The translations under genes and the position numbers were made by a program. 64,000 nt of DNA from NCBI RefSeq assembly GCF_012272695.1, contig NZ_CP050902.1:1426001-1490000 (forward strand). Reading direction: 5' to 3'. The notes under the pieces were generated by a model, which had not been told where the DNA came from, did not search any database, and worked only from the letters and a program-made list of their open reading frames with translations. Origin of the DNA: Nocardioides sp. JQ2195 (GTDB lineage Bacteria > Actinomycetota > Actinomycetes > Propionibacteriales > Nocardioidaceae). Shown here piece by piece: positions 1-8,495 of this stretch. The stretch's first letter is position 1. The number at the start of each line of letters is the position of its first letter.

Positions 1-1
1 C

Positions 2-847
2 AGTGGGGCCACCAGGCGCCTCGGGTCGCCGGTGGAGATCGCCGAGATGCTCCGCGCCCGGATCCACGACGAGCAACGCATCACGTGCTCGGTCGGGGTC
101 GCGGCCTCCGTCTCGGTGGCCAAGCTGGCCAGCCGACGGGCCAAGCCGGACGGGATCGTCGTGGTGCCACCGCACAAGGTCACCTCCTTCCTGCACCCAC
201 TCGATGTGGGGGAGCTGTGGGGCGTGGGGGAGAAGACCGCGGAGATGCTGCATCGCCTCGGCCTGCACTCGGTCGGCGACGTCGCCAACACCCCGTTGCG
301 GACCTTGCAACGGGCAGTCGGTGTTGCACTGGGCAGCCAGCTGCACGAGCTCGCCTGGGGCAGTGACCGCCGCACGCTCACCCCGCGGCGACACACCCAG
401 GAACCCGACAAGAGCATGGGCGCCGACGAGACCTTCGCGCAGGACACCGACGACCGGGAGGTGATCCTGCGCGAGGTGCTGCGGCTCGCGGCCAGGGTGA
501 GCGGCCGGATGCGCAGTGCCCAGGTCGCCGGACGGACGGTCACCCTGCGGGTGCGCTTTGCCGACTTCACCACCATCACCCGTTCGAAGACACTGCCCGA
601 GGCGACCGACGTGACCCAGGAGATCCACCGCACCGCCACCCGGTTGTACGACGCGCTCGGTCTGCAGCGCGCCAGGGTCCGTCTGGTCGGCGTACGTGTC
701 GAGGGCCTGGTTCCCCGCCGCACCGTGCACCGGCAGCTGCTGCTCGGTGAGCGCGAGCAGGGTTGGGCCGAGGCGGACCGCGCGGTCGACCGGGCAACCC
801 GGCGGTTCGGGACGGCGGCGGTGCGACCGGCCAGCCTGCTCAAATGA
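2..847 (+). CDS. dinB: DNA polymerase IV (Y-family), 5'-truncated by the window edge
   Basis: Translesion DNA polymerase of the Y family. The frame is open from base 2, so the N-terminal catalytic palm lies outside the window; 281 codons plus a TGA stop remain. Visible are the end of the palm (ITCSVGVA, then KLASRRAKPDG), the helix-hairpin-helix thumb (LWGVGEKTAEMLHRLG) and the little-finger domain, ending in the RPASLL tail common in actinobacterial DinB. A QLLLGE stretch before the end may be the sliding-clamp contact. The next gene starts about 100 bp downstream on the same strand. Family assignment is firm; the paralogue (DinB1 or DinB2 type) cannot be told from this part. Confidence 0.93.
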   Translation, partial: SGATRRLGSPVEIAEMLRARIHDEQRITCSVGVAASVSVAKLASRRAKPDGIVVVPPHKVTSFLHPLDVGELWGVGEKTAEMLHRLGLHSVGDVANTPLRTLQRAVGVALGSQLHELAWGSDRRTLTPRRHTQEPDKSMGADETFAQDTDDREVILREVLRLAARVSGRMRSAQVAGRTVTLRVRFADFTTITRSKTLPEATDVTQEIHRTATRLYDALGLQRARVRLVGVRVEGLVPRRTVHRQLLLGEREQGWAEADRAVDRATRRFGTAAVRPASLLK

Positions 848-944
848 TGTCAAGCAATTTTGGTCACCGACTACCACCTTGGGCCGGGGCTGCCTAGACT
901 TGAGCCAGGACCATCGGTCCGTGCCGCGACCCAAGGGAGGAAAC

Positions 945-1382
945 GTGCCACTCTCGGAAGAGGAACTTCGTCTGCTCGAGCAGATGGAGCGTGCCCTCGT
1001 CGAAGAGGACCCCAAGTTTGCCTCGACCTTGCGGGGCACGTCCTTCAAGCAGGCGGCTCGACGTCGTGCCATCCTTGCCGGAGTGGTCTTCGTCATCGGC
1101 ATCGCGGTGCTGATGTCGGGTGCGGTCTTCCGCATGATCCCGGTGGGCGTGATCGGTTTCGTGATCATGCTCGTGTCCGCCACCTATGGCCTGTCCACGG
1201 TGCGCGGTCGCGCCAAGCCGGTCCAGGAGGGCGACGTCAAGGAGACCCGCCACCACGGCCTCGGCGTCGTCGACGGTGGCAGGGTCCACCGCCCCAAGAT
1301 GCGTCGATCGACTTCCTCGGCTCCCTTCATGGAGCGTCTCGAGGAGCGTTGGCGCAACCGTCGCGACAACGGCGGCTTCTGA
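945..1382 (+). CDS. DUF3040 domain membrane protein
   Basis: A 145-residue protein of the actinobacterial DUF3040 family, function unknown. It opens with the family signature LSEEELRLLEQMERAL, then a basic patch (QAARRR) and two hydrophobic helices near residues 45-65 and 68-88, and ends in a basic hydrophilic tail. GTG at 945 is chosen because GGGAGG sits at 935-940 and the DUF3040 motif begins at once; in-frame sequence further upstream is not protein-like. A TAGACT hexamer at 895-900 may be its -10 element. It follows dinB and converges on the transglutaminase operon, with 180 bp between the two stop codons. Confidence 0.85.
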   Translation: MPLSEEELRLLEQMERALVEEDPKFASTLRGTSFKQAARRRAILAGVVFVIGIAVLMSGAVFRMIPVGVIGFVIMLVSATYGLSTVRGRAKPVQEGDVKETRHHGLGVVDGGRVHRPKMRRSTSSAPFMERLEERWRNRRDNGGF

Positions 1383-1562
1383 CCTTCACCCGGTCCTGAC
1401 GCCACGGATCACCGATTCGTGGTGCGCCGGTGACGTGTGCCCCGGCCCGCAGCAGCCCTGGCCGTCCTCCCGGCCGAAAGGTCCACGTCCCGGCCGGGAT
1501 CTCGGTCGGGGAGCTCCACCTTCCCCGGGTGCCCGGAAGAGCTGAAGGCTCCTGCGGTCAGC

Positions 1563-3941
1563 TCAGGAGATCTGGTCCAGTGGGTCCCCGGCCGAGGCGC
1601 GTCGTGCGCCACCTGAGGCCCGGGCCGCGGTGCGTGAGCCCGCCGACAGCACCGACCGTGGCCACCACGTGGCACGCCGACGACCCTGCGCGGTCGCTCC
1701 GCCACGAAGCGCCGCAACGCAGCTGTCCACGAGCTGGCGGATCTCTCCCTCGCGTGAGGGATCGGCGGAATCGGAGTAGCGGGAGCGCTCCAGGATGCCG
1801 ACCAACGTGTGCAGCGCTGCTGTTGCCTCGGGGTTCACCTCGGGGCCGGTGCGAGGCCGTTGCGACGACTCGGTGCCAGCCGCTGGGCCGAAGAACTCCA
1901 GCAGTCGCTGACCAGTGGCGCGTGGTGAGCGTCCCGCGGGCCACGCCCGGCCGAGGTCGACGGTCACGTCACGCAGCTCCGCCCATGCGGCCTCCGCCGG
2001 GTCCCCGACGCGCCAGCGACGGTTGGTGCGCGCGCGTCGCAGCGACCTCGGCGTGAGGACCAGCGCCACCACCACGAGCAGCGCGCCACCACCCCACAGG
2101 AACGGCACCAACGAGAAGTCGTCGTCCTGGTCCTTGTCGGCGGTGGCCTGCTCCTCCGGTGCCTGCGTCGCCCGGGGCTTGGTCGGTCGGTCCTGGGGAG
2201 ACGCCGAGGTCTGCGGGGCCGTCGGCTGCGCGTCGGGACCGTCGTCCTCGACCTGGTCGTTGGTGTAGCCGGGTACGCCGGGGATGTGCGTGGACGGGGT
2301 GGGCTCGAAGATCACCCAGCCGGCCCCTTCGAAGTAGAGCTCGGGCCAGGCATGCAGGTCGTGGGAGGTGAACTCGTATCCGTCGGTGGCGTCGGAGTCG
2401 TCGTCGGAGTAGTGGAGTCCGACGGCGACCCGTGCCGGGATGCCGAGGATGCGTGCCATCACGGCCATCGCCGAGGAGAACTGCTCGCAGTAGCCCTCCT
2501 TGTCCTGCAGGAACTCCACGAGGGCGTTGTTGCCGTTGCCCGGGTCGGGGGTGAGGGAGTACTCGAACTCCGGACCACGGAAGTAGTCCTGGAGGGCTTG
2601 GGCCTTCTCGTAGTCGGAGGCCTGTCCACCCGTCACCTCCCTGGCGATGTCGACCACCTCCTGCGGCATGTCGGGAAGCGCGGTGTAGTCGTCGGCAATG
2701 ACGGAGGGCGGCGGAGGGGCGCTGGCGAGGCCGTCCCCGTTCAGCTGGGGGATCAGCTCGGTGAGTGAGTAGTCCATGCCCGCGGTGTTCACGTCGTCGT
2801 CGGCCGAGTGGAAGTCGAGCGTGTTGATGTCGTAGCGCCAGTCGGAGCTGGCGTTCACCGACGTGACCCTCATGGGGGTCGGCAGCCACAGCGAGTCAAG
2901 CTCGTCGGTGATCGAGATCTTCCAGTCCCGGGTCGTCGTGGGGTAGGCCCCGGTGAGGCCGATCGGGTTGGGAATGGCTCCGTCGGCAGCCTGGCTCTCG
3001 GGCAGCTTCCGCTTCCCGGGGCTCCACGCGGCGTCGGTGAACTTGGTGAGCACCGTCAACCGGACGTACTCAGGGGCGGGGCCGTCGGTGCTGACCTCGA
3101 GCAGGGGGACGTCCTCACCGCGTATGAGGTCGCGGCGCAGGTCGGTCATCGGGTTGGTGATCTTGACCTCTCGGTCGCCGGGCCCACCTGAGCCCTCGCC
3201 ACCCAGCACGCCGAGGTCGAGGGTCGGGATGAGCAACGGGATAAACAGGGCCAGGGTGACCGCGGTCGCGCCGACCGCGACCGGATGCCGTCGTGCGTCG
3301 GTGAGCTTCATCGTCGACTTGAACGGGCCGGTGTCGGTGGCACCGAACTGCCGGCCCCAGCGAGAGATCCGGCTGTTCTCCTGGAGCACCAGCATGAGCA
3401 GGAAACCGCTCACCCCCAGGACGAACGGAGCCCAGTGCACGGGGCGATCGAGGATGCTGACCGGAAGCGTGTAGACGATCAACAGGGGCAGGCCGGCCAC
3501 CGGGACCCGGTTGAGGGTGACGGCGATCAGGTCCACGAAGAGGTGGCACAGCAGCCCGCCGAAGACCAGGAGGGGGGCCACCTCCTTGACCTCCGTGGGG
3601 ATCGGCGCGGCATAGCGCGTCGAAACCTCGAGCGCATCCACGAACGCCTGCGTGGTCGCAGTGATCGACGACGGCGTCGGGAGCGGGGAGTTGCCGTGGA
3701 GGAAGTTGAGGAAGAGGAACGCCGTGAGCAGCTGCGCGGCGGCGATGACGACGACGTGGAAGCGCGCCCACCTGCTGAGCTGGCCGACCAGGCTCACGCA
3801 CAGGATCCCGGACAGCAACGGCACCATGTAGATCGCGTTGGTCTCCACGAAGCCGCCCCACGACGACAGCGTGAACCACGAGGTCATCGCCGTGGCCAGG
3901 ACCAGGAGGATCGGTCCGGGACCGTTCCTGTGCCCGGTCAT
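1563..3941 (-). CDS. Membrane-anchored transglutaminase-like protein (DUF3488 plus transglutaminase core)
   Basis: A 792-residue protein. The first ~200 residues hold a cluster of hydrophobic helices (DUF3488-type), followed by an extracytoplasmic region with a transglutaminase/protease core, one further helix near residue 640, and a cytoplasmic tail. The core has Cys485 (GYCEQFSSAM) and His530 (HDLHAWPEL). The third catalytic position reads Glu546 (WVIFEPTPS) where Asp is common. The ATG at 3941 overlaps the DUF58 stop by 4 bp (ATGA), which fixes the start; the frame stays open further upstream but only inside the DUF58 gene. It is the last gene of a MoxR-DUF58-transglutaminase operon. The substrate is unknown; peptide-bond cleavage or cross-linking at the cell surface is an inference from the family. 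Confidence 0.9.
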   Translation of the reverse strand: MTGHRNGPGPILLVLATAMTSWFTLSSWGGFVETNAIYMVPLLSGILCVSLVGQLSRWARFHVVVIAAAQLLTAFLFLNFLHGNSPLPTPSSITATTQAFVDALEVSTRYAAPIPTEVKEVAPLLVFGGLLCHLFVDLIAVTLNRVPVAGLPLLIVYTLPVSILDRPVHWAPFVLGVSGFLLMLVLQENSRISRWGRQFGATDTGPFKSTMKLTDARRHPVAVGATAVTLALFIPLLIPTLDLGVLGGEGSGGPGDREVKITNPMTDLRRDLIRGEDVPLLEVSTDGPAPEYVRLTVLTKFTDAAWSPGKRKLPESQAADGAIPNPIGLTGAYPTTTRDWKISITDELDSLWLPTPMRVTSVNASSDWRYDINTLDFHSADDDVNTAGMDYSLTELIPQLNGDGLASAPPPPSVIADDYTALPDMPQEVVDIAREVTGGQASDYEKAQALQDYFRGPEFEYSLTPDPGNGNNALVEFLQDKEGYCEQFSSAMAVMARILGIPARVAVGLHYSDDDSDATDGYEFTSHDLHAWPELYFEGAGWVIFEPTPSTHIPGVPGYTNDQVEDDGPDAQPTAPQTSASPQDRPTKPRATQAPEEQATADKDQDDDFSLVPFLWGGGALLVVVALVLTPRSLRRARTNRRWRVGDPAEAAWAELRDVTVDLGRAWPAGRSPRATGQRLLEFFGPAAGTESSQRPRTGPEVNPEATAALHTLVGILERSRYSDSADPSREGEIRQLVDSCVAALRGGATAQGRRRATWWPRSVLSAGSRTAARASGGARRASAGDPLDQIS

Positions 3942-5248
3942 GCGGTCCCACCGTGCTCGGTCAAGGGGCCCATGCCGGGGAACGCCTCGAGGCGGAGACC
4001 GCCGCCGTTGGCCGAGAGCCGGCCCAGCTCCTGCCAGAGAGGGGCCAGCTGCGCGTTGGGTTGACCCGTCACGGCGCGCCACCCGAGAGCGCTGAGCCAC
4101 GCTGCGGCGCCGCCCGACGGCTCCTGGCGCTGGGATCCGCGCGCCCACGCATCGACGTCGAGGGCGATCGCCATCGGGTTCGAGTCGTGGAGCCGCATAC
4201 GACGCAGCACCGCCTGGTCGTGGTCGCTGAGGGCACCCAGCACGCAGACCAACAGACTGTTGTGGCCGTGCTCACCGAGCCAGTCGGTGGCCAGGTGGGC
4301 ACGGTGGATCGGTTCGATCACGGCCAGTGCCTCCAGCAACGGGCCGGCGTTCTGGGCCGAGCTGCGGTCGTGCCACGCGGTGTTCGGGTCCTCGCCCTCG
4401 GCTGTGACCAGACGCACGGTGAATCCGCGCTGGGTGAGGTGGATCGCGATCGAGGCGGCGATCGACACGGCAGTCTCGAGCGAGGAGGCCACGCCCTGGC
4501 CGCGGTGCGCGAGGATCCGGTTGTCGACGAAGACGGTGGCCCTCGACTGCCACGGTTGCTCCTCACGGCGCACCATCAGCTCGCCGACGCGCGCGCTGCT
4601 GCGCCAGTGCACCCTGCGCAGGTCGTCACCGCGGCGGTACTCACGAACCGTCACGTCTTCGGCGCTGCCGCTGGCAAAGGCGCGCGGACGGTTGTCACCG
4701 GACCCGGTCCAGGCGCCCGTCAACGGGATCGCCGGGAGCGGCACGGTGCGTGGGGTCACGGTCACCGGGACCGTGGCCTGGAAGGCTCGACCGAGCTCGA
4801 CCAGCCCGAAGGGATCGCTGACCCGCACGGACATCGGACCGATGTCGAAGCGCCCGCGGATGTCGGAGCGGATCTGGTAGGTGACGTGGCGCTGCGCACC
4901 CGGCCTGAGCCCGTCGAGCACGAAGCGTGGTCGGGTGCCCAGCACGAAGGGGACGTGGTCCTCGAGGAGGAGCATTCCGGTCGGCGTGCGGCCCTCGTTG
5001 GTCAGGTCGAGGGTCACCTGCGCCGTTTGCCCGGCCACGACCAGCTGTGGGGCGACCGAACGAACCAAGGAGAGCTGGTAGCGGCTGCGCCCCACCAACC
5101 AGGCGGTGACCAGTGGGAGAGTGACCAACAGGATGCCGACCCGGGTCAACGACTGCTGGCCGATCACCACGGCACACACGACCGCGGTCACCCCGGCTGC
5201 CAAGAAGGCCCGCCCCCTGCTGGTCAGGCCAGCCATTCCCTTGCGCAT
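3938..5248 (-). CDS. DUF58 domain protein
   Basis: A 436-residue protein with two N-terminal hydrophobic helices (about residues 12-50) and the DUF58 signature RRVHWRSSARVGELMVRREE in the middle; the fold beyond it is expected to resemble a von Willebrand A domain. The ATG at 5248 has a GGGAGC ribosome site about 6 nt upstream and lies 24 bp after the moxR stop. The 3' end overlaps the transglutaminase start by 4 bp, so the three genes are very likely co-translated. Such proteins are encoded next to MoxR ATPases across bacteria, and the ATPase is thought to act as a chaperone for the partner complex. No specific biochemical function is established. Confidence 0.88.
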   Translation of the reverse strand: MRKGMAGLTSRGRAFLAAGVTAVVCAVVIGQQSLTRVGILLVTLPLVTAWLVGRSRYQLSLVRSVAPQLVVAGQTAQVTLDLTNEGRTPTGMLLLEDHVPFVLGTRPRFVLDGLRPGAQRHVTYQIRSDIRGRFDIGPMSVRVSDPFGLVELGRAFQATVPVTVTPRTVPLPAIPLTGAWTGSGDNRPRAFASGSAEDVTVREYRRGDDLRRVHWRSSARVGELMVRREEQPWQSRATVFVDNRILAHRGQGVASSLETAVSIAASIAIHLTQRGFTVRLVTAEGEDPNTAWHDRSSAQNAGPLLEALAVIEPIHRAHLATDWLGEHGHNSLLVCVLGALSDHDQAVLRRMRLHDSNPMAIALDVDAWARGSQRQEPSGGAAAWLSALGWRAVTGQPNAQLAPLWQELGRLSANGGGLRLEAFPGMGPLTEHGGTA

Positions 5249-5272
5249 GTGCTGCTCCCGGCTGCCGGCTTC

Positions 5273-6232
5273 TCAGGCGTTCGGAACGGGCACGCTGTTG
5301 ACGATCGCATCGAGCACCGCGGCCGTCGAACGGCTGCTCATGGCGGCCTCGGCGCTCGGCAGCAGCCGATGGGCGAGCACGGGGCGGCTGATCGACAGCA
5401 CGTCGTCGGGCAGGACGTAGTTGCGCCCGTTGATGGCGGCGTACGCCTTGGCCGCGCGAACCAGGTGGAGGGAGGCCCTCGGCGAGGCGCCGAGATTGAG
5501 GTCGGCGGTGTTGCGGGTGGCGGTGGTGAGGGCCACGGCGTAGCGGAGCACCGCGTCCGCGGTGTGCACCCGGTTGACGATGGAGATCAAGCTCCGGACC
5601 TCGGCGGCGTCGGTGACCGGTTTGAGGTCGTCGAGGGGATTCTGCGCGGAGTGGGAGGCGAGCATGGCGATCTCGGCAGAGGTGACGGGGTAGCCCATCG
5701 AGACCCTGGCCATGAAGCGGTCGCGCTGGGCCTCGGGCAGCGCGTAGGTGCCCTCCATCTCGATCGGGTTCTGGGTGGCGATCACCATGAAGGGTGACTC
5801 CAGCCGCCAGGTGTTGCCGTCGACGGTGACCTGGTGCTCCTCCATGCACTCCAGGAGCGCGGACTGGGTCTTGGGGGAGGCGCGGTTGATCTCGTCGCCG
5901 ACCACGATGTTGGCGAAGACGCCACCGGGCCGGAACTCGAACTCACGCGTGTTCTGGTTGAAGATGCTGACGCCGGTCACGTCGGACGGCAACAGGTCGG
6001 GCGTGAACTGGATGCGCTTGACGGTGGAGTCGATCGAGCGGGCGAGCGCCTTGCTGAGCATGGTCTTGCCGACTCCGGGGATGTCCTCGATGAGCAGGTG
6101 ACCCTCGGCGAGCATGACGGTGATGGCGGTGGTGACCACCTCTGTCTTGCCCTCGATGACGGCATTGATGTTGTCGCGCACCCGCGCGGCAACCCTCGCC
6201 ACGTCCTGCACATCGGCCACTTCCACCGCCAC
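5273..6232 (-). CDS. MoxR-family AAA+ ATPase
   Basis: A MoxR-type AAA+ ATPase of about 319 residues with Walker A GVGKTML, Walker B VVGDEINRASPKTQSALLE, and sensor and arginine-finger regions (TQNPIEMEG, LPEAQRDRF). MoxR proteins work as ATP-driven chaperones or activators for neighbouring DUF58, VWA or transglutaminase proteins, and both partner types follow in this operon. I prefer GTG at 6232 because GGAGG lies 6 nt upstream; an in-frame ATG at 6253 would add seven residues but has only an adjacent AGGA. The gene diverges from mraZ across a 450-bp spacer. Confidence 0.9.
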   Translation of the reverse strand: MAVEVADVQDVARVAARVRDNINAVIEGKTEVVTTAITVMLAEGHLLIEDIPGVGKTMLSKALARSIDSTVKRIQFTPDLLPSDVTGVSIFNQNTREFEFRPGGVFANIVVGDEINRASPKTQSALLECMEEHQVTVDGNTWRLESPFMVIATQNPIEMEGTYALPEAQRDRFMARVSMGYPVTSAEIAMLASHSAQNPLDDLKPVTDAAEVRSLISIVNRVHTADAVLRYAVALTTATRNTADLNLGASPRASLHLVRAAKAYAAINGRNYVLPDDVLSISRPVLAHRLLPSAEAAMSSRSTAAVLDAIVNSVPVPNA

Positions 6233-6253
6233 GGCGTGCCTCCACGTCCTCAT

Positions 6254-6609
6254 TCCTGTAGGTGCGCTCGGACTGGGCGCCCCCGTCCACGCGCTCAGTC
6301 AACCGCATGGGTGGTTGCGAGGGGAGAACCGGCGCGCCATCGGAACTCGTTCGTGACCTGGCGCCCGCGCGGAGCTGCTCGAAGGACGGTGGGCCCCCTG
6401 TCCGGCCGGAGAGGCCCCACCTTCTGCACCACTTTCCTCCACCACGGCGTGGAGTCGTCCCCACCAGCGCTCCACCGCCCCAGCTCCTGCGGTTGCCAAA
6501 TGCGGGCTGACCTGCGCAAACAAGAGCGCGAGCGGGTGCAGCGGCACGACGCCACCCGGCGGCACCACCGGACGAGAGCCGTGAGATCCCGCCGAGAAAC
6601 GCGCTCAGG
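6254..6609. other. Divergent spacer between moxR and mraZ, no gene recognised
   Basis: About 430 bp separate the two divergent genes. I see no conserved coding frame, tRNA or RNase P signature here. The only structure noted is an imperfect hairpin around 6390-6423, where a GGTGGG arm faces CCCACC around a TCCGGCCGGA core. The mraZ-proximal end holds the promoter and operator listed separately. Confidence 0.5.
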
Positions 6610-6610
6610 A

Positions 6611-6654
6611 TGGTTGACGGTGGATGAGAGTGGAGTAGAGTGGTGCGAAGTGGA
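6611..6654 (+). promoter_or_regulatory. MraZ box array: five TGG repeats at exact 10-bp spacing
   Basis: TGG trinucleotides begin at 6611, 6621, 6631, 6641 and 6651, and the last four are preceded by G (GTGG). The 10-bp period puts each on the same face of the helix. MraZ proteins are known to bind short G/T-rich repeats with this period upstream of their own gene, so this is very likely the autoregulatory operator. It overlaps the candidate promoter. Confidence 0.8.
6614..6641 (+). promoter_or_regulatory. Candidate mraZ promoter (TTGACG, 16 bp, TAGAGT)
   Basis: TTGACG at 6614-6619 and TAGAGT at 6636-6641 are 16 bp apart, and the start codon is 44 bp further on. MraZ boxes lie within and just after the promoter, so bound MraZ would block RNA polymerase. 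Inferred from sequence only. Confidence 0.55.
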
Positions 6655-6685
6655 GGATAGTTGGACCTGACAGGGGTGGTGCCGG

Positions 6686-7114
6686 ATGTTTTTCGGCACC
6701 TACACGCCCAAGCTCGACGAGAAGGGCCGCCTGTTCCTCCCGGCAAAGTTCAGAGAGGACCTGGCCGAAGGCCTCGTGGTCACCCGTGGGCAGGAGCGCT
6801 GCCTCACCGTGTGGTCGATGGAGGACTTCGGACGCTTGACCGACCGGCTCCGCGAGGCGCCTGTCACCAACAAGGGAGCTCGTGACTACGTCCGCATGTT
6901 GTTCGCGGCGGCGTCACAGGAACTGCCTGACAAGCAGGGGCGGATCAGCATTCCGTCGGTGTTGAGGGACTACGCGTCCCTCACCAAGGACGTGATGGTG
7001 ATCGGCGCGATGAACCGGATCGAGATCTGGGACCCGGCGTCGTGGCAGACCTACTCCGAGGAACAGGAACAGAAGTTCTCCGAGCTCAGCGACGAGGTCT
7101 TCCCGGGCATCTGA
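6686..7114 (+). CDS. mraZ: Transcriptional regulator MraZ
   Basis: A 142-residue protein of the MraZ/AbrB-like family, first gene of the dcw cluster. Two SpoVT/AbrB-like repeats are visible, one from residue 1 (MFFGTYTPKLDEKGRLFLPA) and one from about residue 75 (ELPDKQGRISIPSVLR). MraZ forms a ring, binds repeated boxes upstream of its own gene, and tunes transcription of the division cluster. The matching operator lies directly upstream. Length and motifs agree with the family. The next gene lies about 260 bp downstream, an unusually long spacer within this cluster. Confidence 0.97.
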   Translation: MFFGTYTPKLDEKGRLFLPAKFREDLAEGLVVTRGQERCLTVWSMEDFGRLTDRLREAPVTNKGARDYVRMLFAAASQELPDKQGRISIPSVLRDYASLTKDVMVIGAMNRIEIWDPASWQTYSEEQEQKFSELSDEVFPGI

Positions 7115-7141
7115 CGGTGTCGACCGGAACCGGTGCCACAG

Positions 7142-7180
7142 CACAGCAGCACAGCAGCACAGCAGCACAGAACAGAACAG
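7142..7180 (+). repeat. Short tandem repeat (CACAGCAG x3 plus AACAG x2) after mraZ
   Basis: The 8-bp unit CACAGCAG occurs three times in tandem (7142-7165), followed by CACAG and two copies of AACAG up to 7180. It lies between mraZ and the next gene, and no protein-like frame runs through it. It may be a slippage-prone spacer. The rest of 7115-7373 shows only a small CCCCT/AGGGG hairpin at 7260-7272. Confidence 0.8.
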
Positions 7181-7373
7181 TTGATTCGCAGGACGAGGTC
7201 TCGAGCCCGCTCCCTGACTGTCATCTGGGGTCACTTCCCCGATTCCAGACGGCAACTTCCCCCTTCGAGGGGAGCGGGCAGGGACCTGGTCCGGCGAATC
7301 CGTCCAACGGAGGGCGGCCCAGTGGCTCCTCTCCGTGACAGCAGTCCACAGTCCATGAGCAGGGGTCGAGAGC

Positions 7374-7520
7374 ATGAGCATGAGTGTCAGCGGCAGTCCG
7401 CACACGACACCGCGCGTGCGTGAGCAGGCTCGCGACGCAGTCGCCGTCATGGTCTTCTCTGCGGGCGCCTCCGTGGCCACCACCGTGGTGCTCCTCCTCC
7501 TGATGGCACTCGGTCGGTAG
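7374..7520 (+). CDS. Small membrane protein (48 aa) between mraZ and rsmH
   Basis: A short frame starting ATG at 7374 (or at 7380, two codons later) and ending TAG at 7518-7520. It encodes a hydrophilic, basic N-terminus (about residues 1-20, including PRVREQAR) and one strongly hydrophobic helix at residues 22-46 (VATTVVLLLLMAL), so a single-pass membrane protein. AGGGG at 7361-7365 gives a ribosome site 8 nt before the ATG, and the stop lies only 12 bp before rsmH. Position and spacing suggest a real member of the division operon. I do not recognise a named family, and no function is claimed. It is short enough to be missed by automated gene calling. Confidence 0.7.
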   Translation: MSMSVSGSPHTTPRVREQARDAVAVMVFSAGASVATTVVLLLLMALGR

Positions 7521-7532
7521 GTCAGGATCCAG

Positions 7533-8495
7533 ATGAGCAGCCCACGCCACGTCCCGGTCCTCCTCGACCGGGTCGTTGCTCTCATGGCGCCTTCCCTCGA
7601 CCGGTCCGGCGCCGTCGCCATCGACGCCACGCTCGGCCTCGGTGGTCACAGCGAAGCCGTGCTCCGGGCCTGCCCGCAGGCCCGGGTGATCGGCATCGAC
7701 CGCGACCCCAACGCCCTGCGGATGGCGGGGGAGCGGTTGGCGACGTACGGCGACCGGTTCCTCGGGGTGCACGCCGTCTACGACGAGATCCCTGCGGTGC
7801 TCGAGGACCAGGGCGTTGCCTCCGTCGACGCGGTGCTCTTCGACCTCGGCGTCTCGTCGATGCAGCTCGACGTGCGTGAGCGCGGATTCGCCTATGCCCA
7901 GGATGCCCCGCTCGACATGCGGATGGACGACACCACGGGGCCGACCGCGGCCGACGTGCTGAACAGCTACTCGGTGGCGGAGCTGACGCGGGTCCTCCGG
8001 GACTACGGCGAGGAGAAGTTCGCCCGCCGGATCGCCCAGTTCATCGTGAAGGAGCGCGAGAGCGAGCCGTTCACCAGCTCCGGCCGCCTGGTCGAGCTCC
8101 TGTACGCCGCCATCCCGGCGCCTGCGCGTCGCACTGGTGGGCACCCGGCCAAGCGCACCTTCCAGGCACTGCGCATGGAGGTTAACGACGAGCTCGCCGT
8201 GCTCCGCCGGGCCATCCCGGCGGCGATCGAGGCGATCGGGGTCGGCGGCAGGGTCGTCGTCGAGTCCTACCACTCGCTCGAGGACCGGTTGGTCAAGCAG
8301 GCCTTCACCGCCGCGACCCGCACCGATGTGCCCGCCGACATGCCGTTCATCCCCGAGGGGCACGAGCCGAAGTTCCGCACCGTCACCCGTGGCGCGGAGA
8401 AGGCGGTCGAGCCCGAGCTCACCGACAACCCGCGGGCCGCATCGGTCCGCCTGCGAGCCATCGAACGCCTTCGACCCACAGGAGCCTCCGCATGA
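7533..8495 (+). CDS. rsmH: 16S rRNA (cytosine(1402)-N(4))-methyltransferase RsmH (MraW)
   Basis: A 320-residue SAM-dependent methyltransferase that modifies C1402 in the ribosomal P site. Visible are [10 protein letters not shown] at the N-terminus, the SAM-binding [10 protein letters not shown] loop, [12 protein letters not shown], and the C-terminal [12 protein letters not shown] and [12 protein letters not shown] motifs of the family. The ATG at 7533 follows the small membrane gene by 12 bp with a TCAGGA ribosome site. The stop overlaps the ftsL start by 4 bp (ATGA). Confidence 0.97.
   Translation: MSSPRHVPVLLDRVVALMAPSLDRSGAVAIDATLGLGGHSEAVLRACPQARVIGIDRDPNALRMAGERLATYGDRFLGVHAVYDEIPAVLEDQGVASVDAVLFDLGVSSMQLDVRERGFAYAQDAPLDMRMDDTTGPTAADVLNSYSVAELTRVLRDYGEEKFARRIAQFIVKERESEPFTSSGRLVELLYAAIPAPARRTGGHPAKRTFQALRMEVNDELAVLRRAIPAAIEAIGVGGRVVVESYHSLEDRLVKQAFTAATRTDVPADMPFIPEGHEPKFRTVTRGAEKAVEPELTDNPRAASVRLRAIERLRPTGASA

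Noticed and set aside
1383..1562. Bidirectional terminator between DUF3040 and transglutaminase genes
   Set aside because: Only short complementary words and a loopless TCCCGGCCGGGA palindrome (1488-1499) are present, which is not enough for a call.
6233..6685. Possible RNase P RNA or other structural RNA in the moxR-mraZ spacer
   Set aside because: The conserved RNase P core words were not found on either strand, and only one imperfect hairpin is present.
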